DNA of 64,000 nucleotides from Thermobispora bispora DSM 43833 (GCF_000092645.1 NC_014165.1:3534001-3598000), one strand, 5' to 3'; positions 25,305-33,726 are shown, counted from the first letter of the stretch. Program-made: numbers and translations. The notes: generated by a model from the letters alone, not told the origin.

Positions 25305-26018
25305 ATGCTGCGGTTGCACGACGATCGGGCCGCCGAGCCGCTCACGCTCGCCGGGCCCGGCACCCTGCGGATCCGCGTCCACGACCCGGTGGGCCTCGCC
25401 GGGCTGCGCCCCCTCCTCCTCGCCGACCTGGTGCGCCGGTCGGCCGAACGCCGCCGCATCCGGGCGCTGGTCTTCTGCGACGATCCGGGCGAGGAGCTCC
25501 GCACGGCCGCGCTCACCGTCAACATCCCCCCGCCGGCGCCCTGGGACGGCGCGGCGGGCCCGCGGATCGACCTGCACATCACCGGCCCCGGCGCGGACTG
25601 CGACGGGGAGGGCCGATGGATCCGCTGCGGGGAGCTGCGCGCCGCGATCGCCTCCCCCGCCGAGCTCACCGCGGCCGGCCTCGACCCGCTCGCGGTACGG
25701 CTCGCCCTCCTCGCCCACGGCCACCGGCCGCCGGTCGACCTCACTGACGAGGCGCTCCGCGACGCCGCGGCCGAGCTCGCCCGGTGGCGGCGGCGGGTCG
25801 CCGAGTGGGCCGAGTCCCCCAGCCATCCGATCGACCAGGGGCACGCCGAGCGCATCCAGCGGGCCCTCGACGACGACCTTGACACGGCGGCCGCGCTCCG
25901 GCTGCTGCGCGAGCTCGAGCACGACGAGTCCGTGCCGCCCGGGTCGCGGTTCGAGACCTTCATCCACTTCGACCGGGTGCTCGGCCTCGACCTCCCGGCC
26001 GAGATCGGCAAGATCTGA
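25305..26018 (+). CDS. Truncated cysteinyl-tRNA synthetase / MshC-like protein without catalytic motifs
   Basis: The 237-residue protein ends like CysRS: LDPLAVRLALLAHGHRPPVD matches the post-KMSKS helix (GYDPLALRYLLLSAHYR type), and then IQRALDDDLDTAAALRLLRE matches the DDLNTPAAL anticodon-side helices, finishing with VLGLDLPAEIGK. The N-terminal part (RIRVHDPVGLAGLRPLLLAD) resembles the first Rossmann strand and helix, but HIGH reads LAGL, the zinc cysteines are gone, most of the catalytic half is deleted and KMSKS is replaced by RAAIASPAE. It cannot activate cysteine by the usual route. It is 11 bp after protein B and ends the operon. MshC, a CysRS relative, is the alternative family; mshB lies 461 bp away. 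Confidence 0.7.
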   Translation: MLRLHDDRAAEPLTLAGPGTLRIRVHDPVGLAGLRPLLLADLVRRSAERRRIRALVFCDDPGEELRTAALTVNIPPPAPWDGAAGPRIDLHITGPGADCDGEGRWIRCGELRAAIASPAELTAAGLDPLAVRLALLAHGHRPPVDLTDEALRDAAAELARWRRRVAEWAESPSHPIDQGHAERIQRALDDDLDTAAALRLLRELEHDESVPPGSRFETFIHFDRVLGLDLPAEIGKI

Positions 26019-26024
26019 CCCGGG

Positions 26025-26468
26025 CTACGACCGGCCCGCCCGCAGGAGCCACGACCCCGACGAGGGGGCCAGCGCCACGGCCAGCGCCATCACGACCGCC
26101 CCGCCGTACAGGTAGAGGTAGCCGGCGAGGTCCGCGGCGATGACGAAGTCGCCCGCGCGGTGCTTCGTCGCCAGCGCGAACGTGGCGATGAACCACCCCA
26201 CGGCGGGCACCGCGGCCGCGATCTTCCCGCGGTTCAGCCTGCCCATGGCGTACGGCACGGCGAACAGGACCACCAGCCAGCCCAGCGCGGCGACCGGCAC
26301 GTCGCCCAGGTACCAGGAGTGGTGGAACGCGCCGACCACGCCGAGCGCCAGGCCGAGCAGCGCGAGCATGCCGTACGCCGCACCGGCCAGCGCGCCCGCG
26401 GCCGGGCCCGGCGGGGCCGGGGTGGCCGCGTCGCCGCCGGCCGCCACCGGCGCCGTCTCCTCGGTCAT
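26025..26468 (-). CDS. Four-helix membrane protein, DUF6113-like
   Basis: A 147-residue integral membrane protein with four predicted helices (about residues 25-47, 58-78, 84-104, 111-135). The family is DUF6113 by pattern, as found next to mshB in other actinobacteria. Function unknown. It shares the strand with mshB and starts 11 bp after it, and its 3' end meets the CysRS-like gene from the other strand with 6 bp between stops. Confidence 0.7.
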   Translation of the reverse strand: MTEETAPVAAGGDAATPAPPGPAAGALAGAAYGMLALLGLALGVVGAFHHSWYLGDVPVAALGWLVVLFAVPYAMGRLNRGKIAAAVPAVGWFIATFALATKHRAGDFVIAADLAGYLYLYGGAVVMALAVALAPSSGSWLLRAGRS

Positions 26469-26478
26469 GCGGCCGAGG

Positions 26479-27387
26479 TTAGCCGATGCCGGCGAACAGG
26501 TCGGTCTCCAGGAGGCGCGGTCCGCCCAGACCGCCCTCCCCGGCGGGCACGCCCGCCACCCGCGGGCCCGGCGTGCCCGCCTTCAGGGTGAAGAACTCGA
26601 CGCCGAGGACCTCCCGCCCGATGCCGTTGGAGAGCGCGAACCACGGCTCGTGCACCATGACCTGCGTGGCGTGCGCCCGCAGCGCGGCGAACTTCGCCGG
26701 CAGGTGCGCCCGGGCGTCGATCTCGGTCGTGACCTGCGCGTCGTCGCAGCCGAACGGCAGCTCGTCCACGCTCGCCACCCGGGTGAACGGCATGTCCGCC
26801 CCGCGCATCGCCTCGACCCCCCGCCGCAGCACCGACCTCGGCTGCGCGGTGTGGTACACCTTGGCGATCCGCCACGGCTCGCCCCCGGGGAAGGCCGGAT
26901 CCGCGGCGAGCTCGTAGGCCCGCCAGGAGACCCGGTGCGCCTTGATGTGGTCCGGGTGCCCGTAGGTGCCGTTCTCGTCGTAGGTGACCAGGACCTGCGG
27001 CCGCACCTCGCGGATCACCTTCACCAGCTCGGCCGCCGCCTCGTCGAGGTCCGCCTGCCAGAAGCAGTCCGGCCGCAGGTTGGACGGGGCCCCCATCATC
27101 CCGGAGTCGCGCCACCGGCCCACCCCGCCGAGGAACCGATGGTCGGTGACCCCGAGCGCGGCGCACGCCGCGGCGAGCTCACCGATCCGGTACCGGCCGA
27201 GGGTGTCATCCCGGTCCGCGGCGTGGTGCGCCAGCTCGGGCGGGATGATCTCCCCCTCCTCGCCGAGGGTGCAGGTCACCAGCGTCACGTGCGCGCCCTC
27301 GGCCGCGTACCGGGCGATCGTCGCCCCGGTCTCGATGGACTCGTCGTCCGGGTGGGCGTGCACGAACAGCACACGACGGTCGGCCAT
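26479..27387 (-). CDS. mshB: Mycothiol pathway GlcNAc-Ins deacetylase
   Basis: The 302-residue protein has the metal site [20 protein letters not shown] near residue 11 (Pro-Asp-Asp-Glu) and the third ligand region [20 protein letters not shown], as in the LmbE/PIG-L family. MshB removes acetate from N-acetylglucosaminyl-inositol in mycothiol synthesis; the next step is cysteine ligation by Msh[14 protein letters not shown] fits with a start at the ATG ending at 27387; upstream in-frame residues are not conserved. Length equals the mycobacterial enzyme. Its presence is a strong actinobacterial marker. Confidence 0.92.
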   Translation of the reverse strand: MADRRVLFVHAHPDDESIETGATIARYAAEGAHVTLVTCTLGEEGEIIPPELAHHAADRDDTLGRYRIGELAAACAALGVTDHRFLGGVGRWRDSGMMGAPSNLRPDCFWQADLDEAAAELVKVIREVRPQVLVTYDENGTYGHPDHIKAHRVSWRAYELAADPAFPGGEPWRIAKVYHTAQPRSVLRRGVEAMRGADMPFTRVASVDELPFGCDDAQVTTEIDARAHLPAKFAALRAHATQVMVHEPWFALSNGIGREVLGVEFFTLKAGTPGPRVAGVPAGEGGLGGPRLLETDLFAGIG

Positions 27388-27439
27388 GCGCCCGAGCCTA
27401 ACCGGGGGGGAGTCACGCGGAACGCAGGGGGCCGGGAGC

Positions 27440-27880
27440 GACCGATCGGGTCCCCCGGCTCGCCGTCCTCGCCCGGAGGACCCGCACGTCATGCGAGGGG
27501 CCGAGGCGGCCGGTCGTCCCCGCCGTCCCCGCTGTGAGAGAGCGCGGACACGCGGGGCCCGGACGGCCGGTCACGTCCGGGCTCGCCCTTCTCGCCCCCA
27601 AGGAGAGCCGCACGGTGCGCGAGGGCCGGGTGGCCGGTCGTCCCCGCCCCGCGTGGGCGCCACACGCCGAAAGCCGGGATGGCCGATCGGGTCCGGGCTC
27701 GCCTACCTCCCCCTAGGGGAAACCGCGCGGCATGCGGGGAGCCAGAGGGGCCGGTCGTTCCGCCGTCCCACCCGCGTGGGAGCCGATGCGGCACGCCAGG
27801 AGCCGGGATGACCGGGCGCGTCCGCCGAGCTCGCCGTCCCGGCCGCGGGGGGAGCCGCGCGGCACGCCGGGCGGTCACCC
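27440..27880. repeat. Four imperfect ~120-bp intergenic repeats
   Basis: The 512-bp space between divergent mshB and the S9 peptidase has no convincing gene. The motif GRCCGATCGGGTCCGGGCTCGCC (variants) starts at about 27440, 27564, 27680 and 27809, and GGCCGGTCGTYCC occurs at 27508, 27632 and 27749. Period is about 116-129 bp. Because the flanking genes are divergent, both promoters must lie in or beside this array. Confidence 0.65.
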
Positions 27881-27899
27881 GGTGGCAGTATGGGGTGAC

Positions 27900-29957
27900 A
27901 TGACGGAGAGCTTCCCGCGGCTGCACGCGAAGACCAGGCGGTTCACGCTCGGAGTCCCCCGGGACTTCACCATCTCCCCGGCCGGCGACCGGGTGCTCTT
28001 CCTGAGAACGAGATCCGGCACCGACCCCGTGACCTGCCTGTGGGAGCTCGACGTCGCGACCGGGGAGGAGCGGCTGATCGCCGACCCGCGCACGCTCGGC
28101 GCCGACGAGGAGAACCTGCCGCCGGAGGAGCGGGCCCGCCGCGAGCGCAAGCGGGAGGCGGCCGGCGGCGTGGTGGCCTACGCCACGGACGAGCGGGCCG
28201 GCAAGGCCGTCTTCGCCCTCTCCGGGGAGATCCACCTCGCCGACCTGGCCACCGGCGAGGTCCGCCGCCTCGCCACCGCCGGGCCGGCCGTCGACCCGCG
28301 CCTCGACCCGCAGGGCACCCGGGTCTCCTACGTCACCGGCGGCGCCCTCCACGTCATCGACCTCGCGACCGGCGCGGACACCGTGCTCGCCGAGCCGGAG
28401 AGCGACACGGTGACCTACGGCCTCGCCGAGTTCATCGCCGCCGAGGAGATGAACCGGATGCGCGGGTACTGGTGGTCGCCCACCGGCGACCGCCTGCTCG
28501 TGGCCCGGGTGGACGAGTCACCGGTCGCGCTCTGGCACATCGCCGACCCGGCCAACCCCGACCGGCCGCCCGTCCCCCAGCGCTACCCCGCGGCCGGCAC
28601 GGCGAACGCCGAGGTCACGCTCTTCGTGATCGGGCTGGACGGATCCCGGGTCGCCGTGCCGTACGAGCAGGAGTACCTGGTGACCGCCCGCTGGGACCGG
28701 CACGGCCTGGTGATCGTGACCCTCTCCCGGGACCAGCGGAGCATGCGCCTGCTCGCCGTGGACCCGGCGACCGGGGCGACCACCCTGCTCCGCGAGGACA
28801 CCGATCCCGCCTGGGTGGAGATCATCCCCGGCGTCCCGGCCCGGCTCGATGACGGCCGGCTCGTCTGGGTGGCCGACGCCGAGGGCGGCCGCCGCCTGAT
28901 CATCGGCTCCGAGCCGGTGACCCCGCCGTCGCTCCAGGTGCGCGCGGTGGTGGACGTGGACGGCGACACGGTCCTGTTCCAGGCGAGCGGCGAGCCGACC
29001 GAGATCCAGCTCTGGCTCTACTCCGGTGGGCGCATCAGCCCGCTCACCACCGAGCCGGGTGTGCACGCGGGCCGCCGCACGGGCGGGGTGAGCGTGATCA
29101 GCCGGCAGAGCCTCGACACCGAGGGCGTCTCCGTGACCGTGGTGCGGCCGGACGGCTCCACGGTGCCGGTGCGGTCCGTGGCCGAGCGCCCCGGCATCGA
29201 GCCGCGGGTGACCCTGCTGCGGGCCGGCGACCGCGAGCTCACCACCGCCGTCCTGTTCCCCTCGTGGCATGTGCCCGGATCGAAGCGGCTCCCGGTCCTC
29301 ATGGACCCGTACGGCGGACCGCACGCCCAGCGGGTGCTCGCCGCCCAGCGGATGTTCCTGGAGCCGCAGTGGTGGGCCGAGCAGGGCTTCGCCGTGGTGG
29401 TCGCCGACGGCCGGGGGACGCCCGGGCGCGGCCCCGCGTTCGAGCGGGAGATCCGGCACGACTTCACCATCGCGCTCGAGGACCAGGTGGACGCCCTCCG
29501 CGGGGTGGCCGAGCGCTACCCGGACGACCTGGACCTCTCCCGGGTCGCCATCCGCGGCTGGTCGTTCGGGGGGTACCTCGCCGCGCTGGCCGTGCTGCGC
29601 CGCCCGGACGTGTTCCACGCCGCGGTCGCGGGAGCGCCGGTCACCGACTGGCGGCTCTACGACACGTGCTACACCGAGCGGTACCTCGGCCACCCGGACG
29701 AGGGGCACTACGAGCGGTCCTCGCTGCTCGGCGACGCCGAGAAGCTGGAGCGGCCGCTGCTGCTCATCCACGGCCTCGCCGACGACAACGTGGTGGCCGC
29801 GCACACGCTGCGGCTCTCCTCCGCGCTGCTCGCCGCGGGCCGGCCCCACACGGTGCTGCCTCTGTCCGGGGTCACCCACATGACCCCGCAGGAGGTGGTC
29901 GCGGAGAACCTGCTCCTGCTCCAGCTCGACTTCCTCAAGCGCGCCCTCGGCCTCTGA
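27900..29957 (+). CDS. S9 family peptidase, dipeptidyl-peptidase IV type
   Basis: A 685-residue serine peptidase with an N-terminal beta-propeller (about residues 30-430), which includes the double Glu of FIAAEEMNRMRGYWWSP that anchors substrate N-termini in DPP-IV enzymes, and an alpha/beta-hydrolase domain. Catalytic Ser is in RGWSFGGYLAALAV (about residue 556), with Asp in LADDNV and His in GVTHMTPQE. It should release dipeptides from peptides, often after proline. No signal peptide, so it is likely cytoplasmic. The ATG is preceded by GGGGTGAC. A strong hairpin follows the gene. Confidence 0.92.
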   Translation: MTESFPRLHAKTRRFTLGVPRDFTISPAGDRVLFLRTRSGTDPVTCLWELDVATGEERLIADPRTLGADEENLPPEERARRERKREAAGGVVAYATDERAGKAVFALSGEIHLADLATGEVRRLATAGPAVDPRLDPQGTRVSYVTGGALHVIDLATGADTVLAEPESDTVTYGLAEFIAAEEMNRMRGYWWSPTGDRLLVARVDESPVALWHIADPANPDRPPVPQRYPAAGTANAEVTLFVIGLDGSRVAVPYEQEYLVTARWDRHGLVIVTLSRDQRSMRLLAVDPATGATTLLREDTDPAWVEIIPGVPARLDDGRLVWVADAEGGRRLIIGSEPVTPPSLQVRAVVDVDGDTVLFQASGEPTEIQLWLYSGGRISPLTTEPGVHAGRRTGGVSVISRQSLDTEGVSVTVVRPDGSTVPVRSVAERPGIEPRVTLLRAGDRELTTAVLFPSWHVPGSKRLPVLMDPYGGPHAQRVLAAQRMFLEPQWWAEQGFAVVVADGRGTPGRGPAFEREIRHDFTIALEDQVDALRGVAERYPDDLDLSRVAIRGWSFGGYLAALAVLRRPDVFHAAVAGAPVTDWRLYDTCYTERYLGHPDEGHYERSSLLGDAEKLERPLLLIHGLADDNVVAAHTLRLSSALLAAGRPHTVLPLSGVTHMTPQEVVAENLLLLQLDFLKRALGL

Positions 29958-29975
29958 CCATTCGGCGCGCTCGAC

Positions 29976-30010
29976 CGGCCCGGTCCGGGGTCCTTCCCCG
30001 GACCGGGCCG
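29976..30010 (+). terminator. 15-bp stem hairpin after the S9 peptidase gene
   Basis: CGGCCCGGTCCGGGG, loop TCCTT, then CCCCGGACCGGGCCG form a perfect 15-bp stem starting 18 bp after the stop codon. There is no long T-tract (TATCGCTCCT follows), as is common for terminators in GC-rich actinobacteria. Confidence 0.75.
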
Positions 30011-30146
30011 TATCGCTCCTGGGGCCTGGGCGCAGCGGTGCCGGCGCCCGGAGCCCGCTCAGGCGGCGGGACCGGCGCATCGGTCCGGGACGGCCGATTA
30101 CCCCATGCCGGCCAGACGGAAATCTGGAGACCCGCCCCTCGGACAC

Positions 30147-30190
30147 GTCAACCTAGGTTGACATCCGGAGGCGCGTCAACCTAAGTTGAC
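30147..30190 (+). promoter_or_regulatory. Twin palindromic operators and promoter of the HTH / Clp-N operon
   Basis: GTCAACCTAGGTTGAC (30147-30162, perfect palindrome) and GTCAACCTAAGTTGAC (30175-30190, one mismatch) lie 28 bp apart centre to centre, just before the ATG at 30194. The first contains a TTGACA box at 30158-30163, and 17 bp later CTAAGT could serve as the -10, which would put the transcript start near or at the ATG, giving a leaderless message. The repeated operators suggest autoregulation by the HTH protein. Confidence 0.7.
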
Positions 30191-30193
30191 AGC

Positions 30194-30427
30194 ATGGACG
30201 AGACGGTGAAACTCGCCGGGGAGGCGAGCAGCCGCGACCCTGCGGTGGGGCTGCGCGCGGTACGGGCGCTGCGCACGCTGGTGGAGCGGCTGGAGGCGCT
30301 GCAGGTGGCGAACGCCCGGGAGGCGGGATGGTCCTGGCAGGACATCGCCTCGGTGCTGGGCGTCTCCCGTCAGGCGGTGCACAAGAAATACGCGGGCAAG
30401 TCGGGTTTGCTGAGGCGGGAGAGGTAG
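30194..30427 (+). CDS. Small HTH DNA-binding protein
   Basis: A 77-residue protein with a helix-turn-helix (NAREAGWSWQDIASVLGVSRQ, written as 37-57) following a long N-terminal helix (GLRAVRALRTLVERLEALQ). The HTH resembles those of small regulators found directly before Clp N-domain genes in actinobacteria. It stops immediately before the Clp-N ATG, so the two are one operon. It is the natural candidate to bind the twin palindromes upstream. Confidence 0.85.
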   Translation: MDETVKLAGEASSRDPAVGLRAVRALRTLVERLEALQVANAREAGWSWQDIASVLGVSRQAVHKKYAGKSGLLRRER

Positions 30428-31002
30428 ATGTTCGAGCGGTTCACCAAGGAAGCTCGGCAGGTGGTGATCAGCGCGCAGGAGGAGGCCAAGCGGCTGCGCC
30501 ACGACCACATCGGCACCGAGCACCTGCTGCTCGGCCTGCTCCGCCAGACCGGGACGCTCTCGGCAGAGCTGCTCAACCGGCACGGGCTCGACCACGACCG
30601 GGCCTCCCAGGCGGTCGTCCGGCTGCTCGGACCGGGCAGGAGCTCGACGCCGACGCCCTGAGATCGATCGGGATCGACCTGGACGCGGTACGGGAGAAGG
30701 TCGAGGCCGCCTTCGGCCCGGGTGCGCTCGAACGCCGTCCCCCCGAGCCGGGACGGCGGCGCGGCATCGGCCTCATCATCCCCTGGTTGAAGACCCAACA
30801 CCTCCCCTTCAGCGGCCGGGCGAAGAAGGTCCTGGAGCTGTCGCTGCGCGAGGCGATCGCGCTCGACTCCACGGCGATCCGCGACGGGCACATCCTGCTC
30901 GGCCTGCTGCGGGAGCGGACCGGCATGGGCGCGCGGATCATCGCCGGCGCCGGGATCGACCTGGACTCGTTCCATCAGGAGGTCCGGTCCCGGCTCCGCT
31001 GA
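30428..31002 (+). pseudogene. Clp N-domain protein, frameshifted
   Basis: Frame 1 starts MFERFTKEARQVVISAQEEA and gives HIGTEHLLLGLLRQTG, the first Clp repeat, but runs out at codon 78 (VRLLGPGRSSTPTP then stop). The continuation is in the next frame: QELDADALRSIGIDLDAVRE, then SGRAKKVLELSLREAIALDS and DGHILLGLLRERTGMG, the second Clp repeat, ending at 31002. The break is at GGACCGGGC (30629-30637), where one missing base would restore a single frame of about 190 residues. Either a real single-base deletion, a sequencing error in the G-run, or programmed -1 slippage. Clp-N proteins are adaptors of ClpC-type systems. Confidence 0.8.
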
Positions 31003-31171
31003 CGCCTCGGGCGTCAGCCGCGTCCGAGGACCTGGCGTGCCGGGTGCCGGAGGGGAGACGTCACTTGCGGCGCTCATCACCGGCGGCACGACCTTGTCGC
31101 AGCCGGGGGCGGCCGCCGTGACCGCGCGTGGGCCGGCCCGGGATGTGCCGGGGCGGATACCGCCGTTGGCG

Positions 31172-32041
31172 TCACACTCCACCGTGCTCCCCCGGTTCGC
31201 TCATCACCTGGGCCACCCGGTCGCGCCAGTCCGCCTCACCCGCGACGCAGGCGGCCGGCGGGAGGAGCGAGAGGCAGCCGGCCCATGCGTCGTGCCGGAG
31301 CCGGACCCACGCCGCACCAGGCAGCGCCGCATCCGCCGGAACCGCGGCGGAGACTTCCGGCCCGGGCACCGGGATCTCGGCGGGCACGGCGTGGGCGCCG
31401 CCCCGCGGCCGCAGGCGCTCATCGGCGAGCACGCGCCGGACCAGCACGCCAGCGAGGCCGATCACCAGATGGAACCACCCGGGAACGTGATGCTCCCGCA
31501 GGTCACCGGCGCGCAGCTCGGGCAGCCCGAACCGGGACAGCCCCGCGGTGCACATGAGGTACCGCCCCTCGCCGTCGCCGCTGATCGTCACGCTCACCCA
31601 GTCCTCGACGCGGAGGTCCGTCGGCCCGCGAGGGTGGTCCGGGCGCCACGGCTCGGGCAGGAGGATGGATCGTTCCACATCGATGGCGATGCCGCCGGTG
31701 AGGCCCCTGATCCGCTCGATCGCCTCGGCGCAGACCCACAGGTGGTCGGGCGCCCAGCCGGGCGGGGCCGTACAGGTGACGGACAGATGGCCGCGCGTGC
31801 GCTCCAGGAGCACGGGGACCAGCGGATCGACGCCCGGCGAGCAGTGGGGGCAGGACAGCCGGGAGATGACCGGGGCGAGGGACGGATCGCGTCCGTCGAT
31901 CTCCTCGACGCGGCAGTCGACGCCGTCGGGGAGGTCGCGGGGCCGCGGGACCACCGCCTCGGTGAGCGGCCGCTCGGGCGCCGCCACCACGCAGGTGATG
32001 CTCACCCGCGATGGGATGGATAAGAGGATCAGCTCGGCCAT
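31172..32041 (-). CDS. Hypothetical protein in accessory island
   Basis: A 289-residue frame starting MAELILLSIPSRVSITCVVA, with the pair CPHC (in SRLSCPHCSPGVDPLVPVLL) and a strand-rich body (IAIDVERSILLPEPWRP, VEDWVSVTISGDGEGRYLMC). No family recognised. The ATG follows AAGGCAGGAC and the start overlaps the upstream winged-helix gene by 13 bp, so the two are translationally linked. Good coding appearance (high third-position GC) and this linkage argue that it is real. Confidence 0.55.
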   Translation of the reverse strand: MAELILLSIPSRVSITCVVAAPERPLTEAVVPRPRDLPDGVDCRVEEIDGRDPSLAPVISRLSCPHCSPGVDPLVPVLLERTRGHLSVTCTAPPGWAPDHLWVCAEAIERIRGLTGGIAIDVERSILLPEPWRPDHPRGPTDLRVEDWVSVTISGDGEGRYLMCTAGLSRFGLPELRAGDLREHHVPGWFHLVIGLAGVLVRRVLADERLRPRGGAHAVPAEIPVPGPEVSAAVPADAALPGAAWVRLRHDAWAGCLSLLPPAACVAGEADWRDRVAQVMSEPGEHGGV

Positions 32042-32712
32042 GTCCTGCCTTCCCCGTGGTGCGCGGTGGTGTACCCCCACGCGGTGCCGTCCGGGCGGTA
32101 GTCGAGCGCGTGCAGCACATCCGCCGGCGTCCACCCCGCGCGGAACCACGGCGTCAGCAGGCGGGCCAACCGGTCGGCGCGTATGCGGCGCAACACCAGC
32201 GACCGTGCTCGCATTTGCTCCAACGCCAGGGTTACCCCTTTCGCCCCTTTTGGGGTCACCCCCAGTGGCCACAGCGTGTCCCGGGTGACGTGCGGTGGTG
32301 CGAGCGTGCCGGGGCGCGCCCGGGACGGGGAAGGTTTTTCATCTGTGAGGACTCTGGTGGGGGTCCGAGTTTCCTCCACAGCACAAGGCGTGGCGAGCAC
32401 GTACTCGGCCGCGCGGTTTCCCGTGGTGTCGTCGCCGGCGGGCCGGTAGCGGGGGGTGGACCCGTGCTCGACGATGCCGAGCAGCCGGTGGTGGACGAGG
32501 GAGGCGATCCACCGGGCGACGGTGGAACGTGACAGGCCGGTCAGGGTTTGGATGCGCGCCCACGTGGGCCGGGTGGTCATGGACGCCCACGATGCGTGCC
32601 GGGCGAGCACCCACGCGATGGCGAGCACGTTGCGGTGGGCGTCGGCGCGCAGCCGGGCGGTCGCCGGGTGCGCTTGGACCGCGCGAATCCATCCTGCCCT
32701 GCGACGATGCAC
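32029..32712 (-). CDS. Winged-helix protein, possibly a plasmid-type replication or transfer regulator
   Basis: The protein carries a winged helix around HRNVLAIAWVLARHASW, TWARIQTLTGLSRSTVARWI and LVHHRLLGIVEHGSTPRYRP. This arrangement is seen in small replication or partition regulators of actinobacterial plasmids and integrative elements. The C-terminal half (LLTPWFRAGWTPADVLHALD, TAWGYTTAHHGE) resembles primase/rep-associated tails. I use the GTG ending at 32712, preceded by GAGGGG at 7 bases; a GTG ending at 32760 would add 16 residues. It overlaps the next gene by 13 bp. Confidence 0.6.
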   Translation of the reverse strand: MHRRRAGWIRAVQAHPATARLRADAHRNVLAIAWVLARHASWASMTTRPTWARIQTLTGLSRSTVARWIASLVHHRLLGIVEHGSTPRYRPAGDDTTGNRAAEYVLATPCAVEETRTPTRVLTDEKPSPSRARPGTLAPPHVTRDTLWPLGVTPKGAKGVTLALEQMRARSLVLRRIRADRLARLLTPWFRAGWTPADVLHALDYRPDGTAWGYTTAHHGEGRTWPS

Positions 32713-32940
32713 GCCGTGACCCCTCGGGCACGGCCTGTAGCACCGTGAGGCGTCGATCACTGATGCCGGGCACGGCCGACACGCCGACCGAATTGGGCGT
32801 GACTAGCCGCCCCGGGAGCAAAGCGCTTATGATGGCTCCCAGGCATACGAGCCGGCACGGCGGCCGACCGCTAGGACGCCACCCACGAGAAGGGCCAGGG
32901 GGTGGCACCACGGCAGTCCGCCGGGCCGGGATGGCTTGTC

Positions 32941-32983
32941 AGGGTCTCCGCGCGAGTGCTTGCCGGCAGAGCGCGGGGACCCT
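32941..32983. terminator. 13-bp arm inverted repeat in accessory island
   Basis: AGGGTCTCCGCGC (32941-32953) pairs with GCGCGGGGACCCT (32971-32983) with one mismatch and a 17-base loop. It lies in the 330-bp gap between two minus-strand genes (32713-33042), where no gene is apparent. On the plus strand a T-containing tail (TAAGGCTTTCTTA) follows. It could end transcription or be a replication or control hairpin of the island. Confidence 0.45.
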
Positions 32984-33042
32984 AAGGCTTTCTTATGGGG
33001 TTGTGGGGTTCCGCCACCCGCCCCCGGATGGCCGTCCTCCTC

Positions 33043-33324
33043 TTACGCGGCTACGTGAGCACCATCGAGCAGCGGAAGCGGCTCCTGCTCACCCGCCTTG
33101 CCGCCCGGTGGGGCGTCCAAGGGTGGCAGGTCGTAACCCATCGCCTCGGCAAGCCGGGCCACGAGCACGTCGTTGACCGACCAGCCAAGCCTCCGGGCCT
33201 CAGCCTCTAGACGGGCTCTCATGCCCTCCGGCAGCCTCGACGGGAACCGGACGAGCGGTTCCCCCCACTTCGGCGCCGGCCCAGGCTTTCCTCGGCCTCG
33301 TCTCAGCCGTCCACTGCCTCTCAT
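33043..33324 (-). CDS. Ribbon-helix-helix protein
   Basis: The 93-residue protein has VRFPSRLPEGMRARLEAEAR followed by RLGWSVNDVLVARLAEAMG, a short strand and two helices typical of Arc-type ribbon-helix-helix DNA-binding or HicB-like proteins. The N-terminus is Arg/Gly/Lys-rich. No toxin partner lies beside it on the same strand. Function unknown; a regulator of the island is likely. Confidence 0.65.
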   Translation of the reverse strand: MRGSGRLRRGRGKPGPAPKWGEPLVRFPSRLPEGMRARLEAEARRLGWSVNDVLVARLAEAMGYDLPPLDAPPGGKAGEQEPLPLLDGAHVAA

Positions 33325-33453
33325 GGCACCAAATTATGGCGATCCCTGATTCACAATGCCAGTCGAACACGCCGACGGAATCAAACGCGTGTGACTCGGC
33401 CTTGTCCGCCGAACCACTGCCAAACCCTGGTATGGCGCGGGTACCCTCTCGGT

Positions 33454-33726
33454 ATGGCCGATAGCACGAGAAGTGGGCGCACGAGGAAAGTCACGATCAC
33501 CCTGCCCACCGAAGCCGTCGAAGCGCTTGAACAGGCGCGCGCCGCCGGCACCATCCCGTCGGTGTCCGAGTACGTCGCCGAAACCGTGTGCGCCCGGCTC
33601 GACCGCGAGCGGTGGCTCGCCGAGTGGCGCAAGCTCACCGGTGAACCGGACCCCAAGGCCGCCGCGTGGGCTGACCAGGTCATCGCCAAGCACTGCCTGC
33701 CGGGGAGGATGCGCAAAGCCTCGTGA
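33454..33726 (+). CDS. Antitoxin-like ribbon-helix-helix protein
   Basis: A 90-residue protein starting MADSTRSGRTRKVTITLPTE, with VEALEQARAAGTIPSVSEYV and an acidic/amphipathic C-terminal part, as in ParD/VapB-like antitoxins that bind DNA as dimers. The ATG at 33454 is chosen because the RHH strand (VTITLP) falls close to the N-terminus; a start at 33391 would add 21 residues. Its stop overlaps the next start by 4 bp (GTGA), the usual antitoxin-toxin coupling. Confidence 0.75.
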   Translation: MADSTRSGRTRKVTITLPTEAVEALEQARAAGTIPSVSEYVAETVCARLDRERWLAEWRKLTGEPDPKAAAWADQVIAKHCLPGRMRKAS

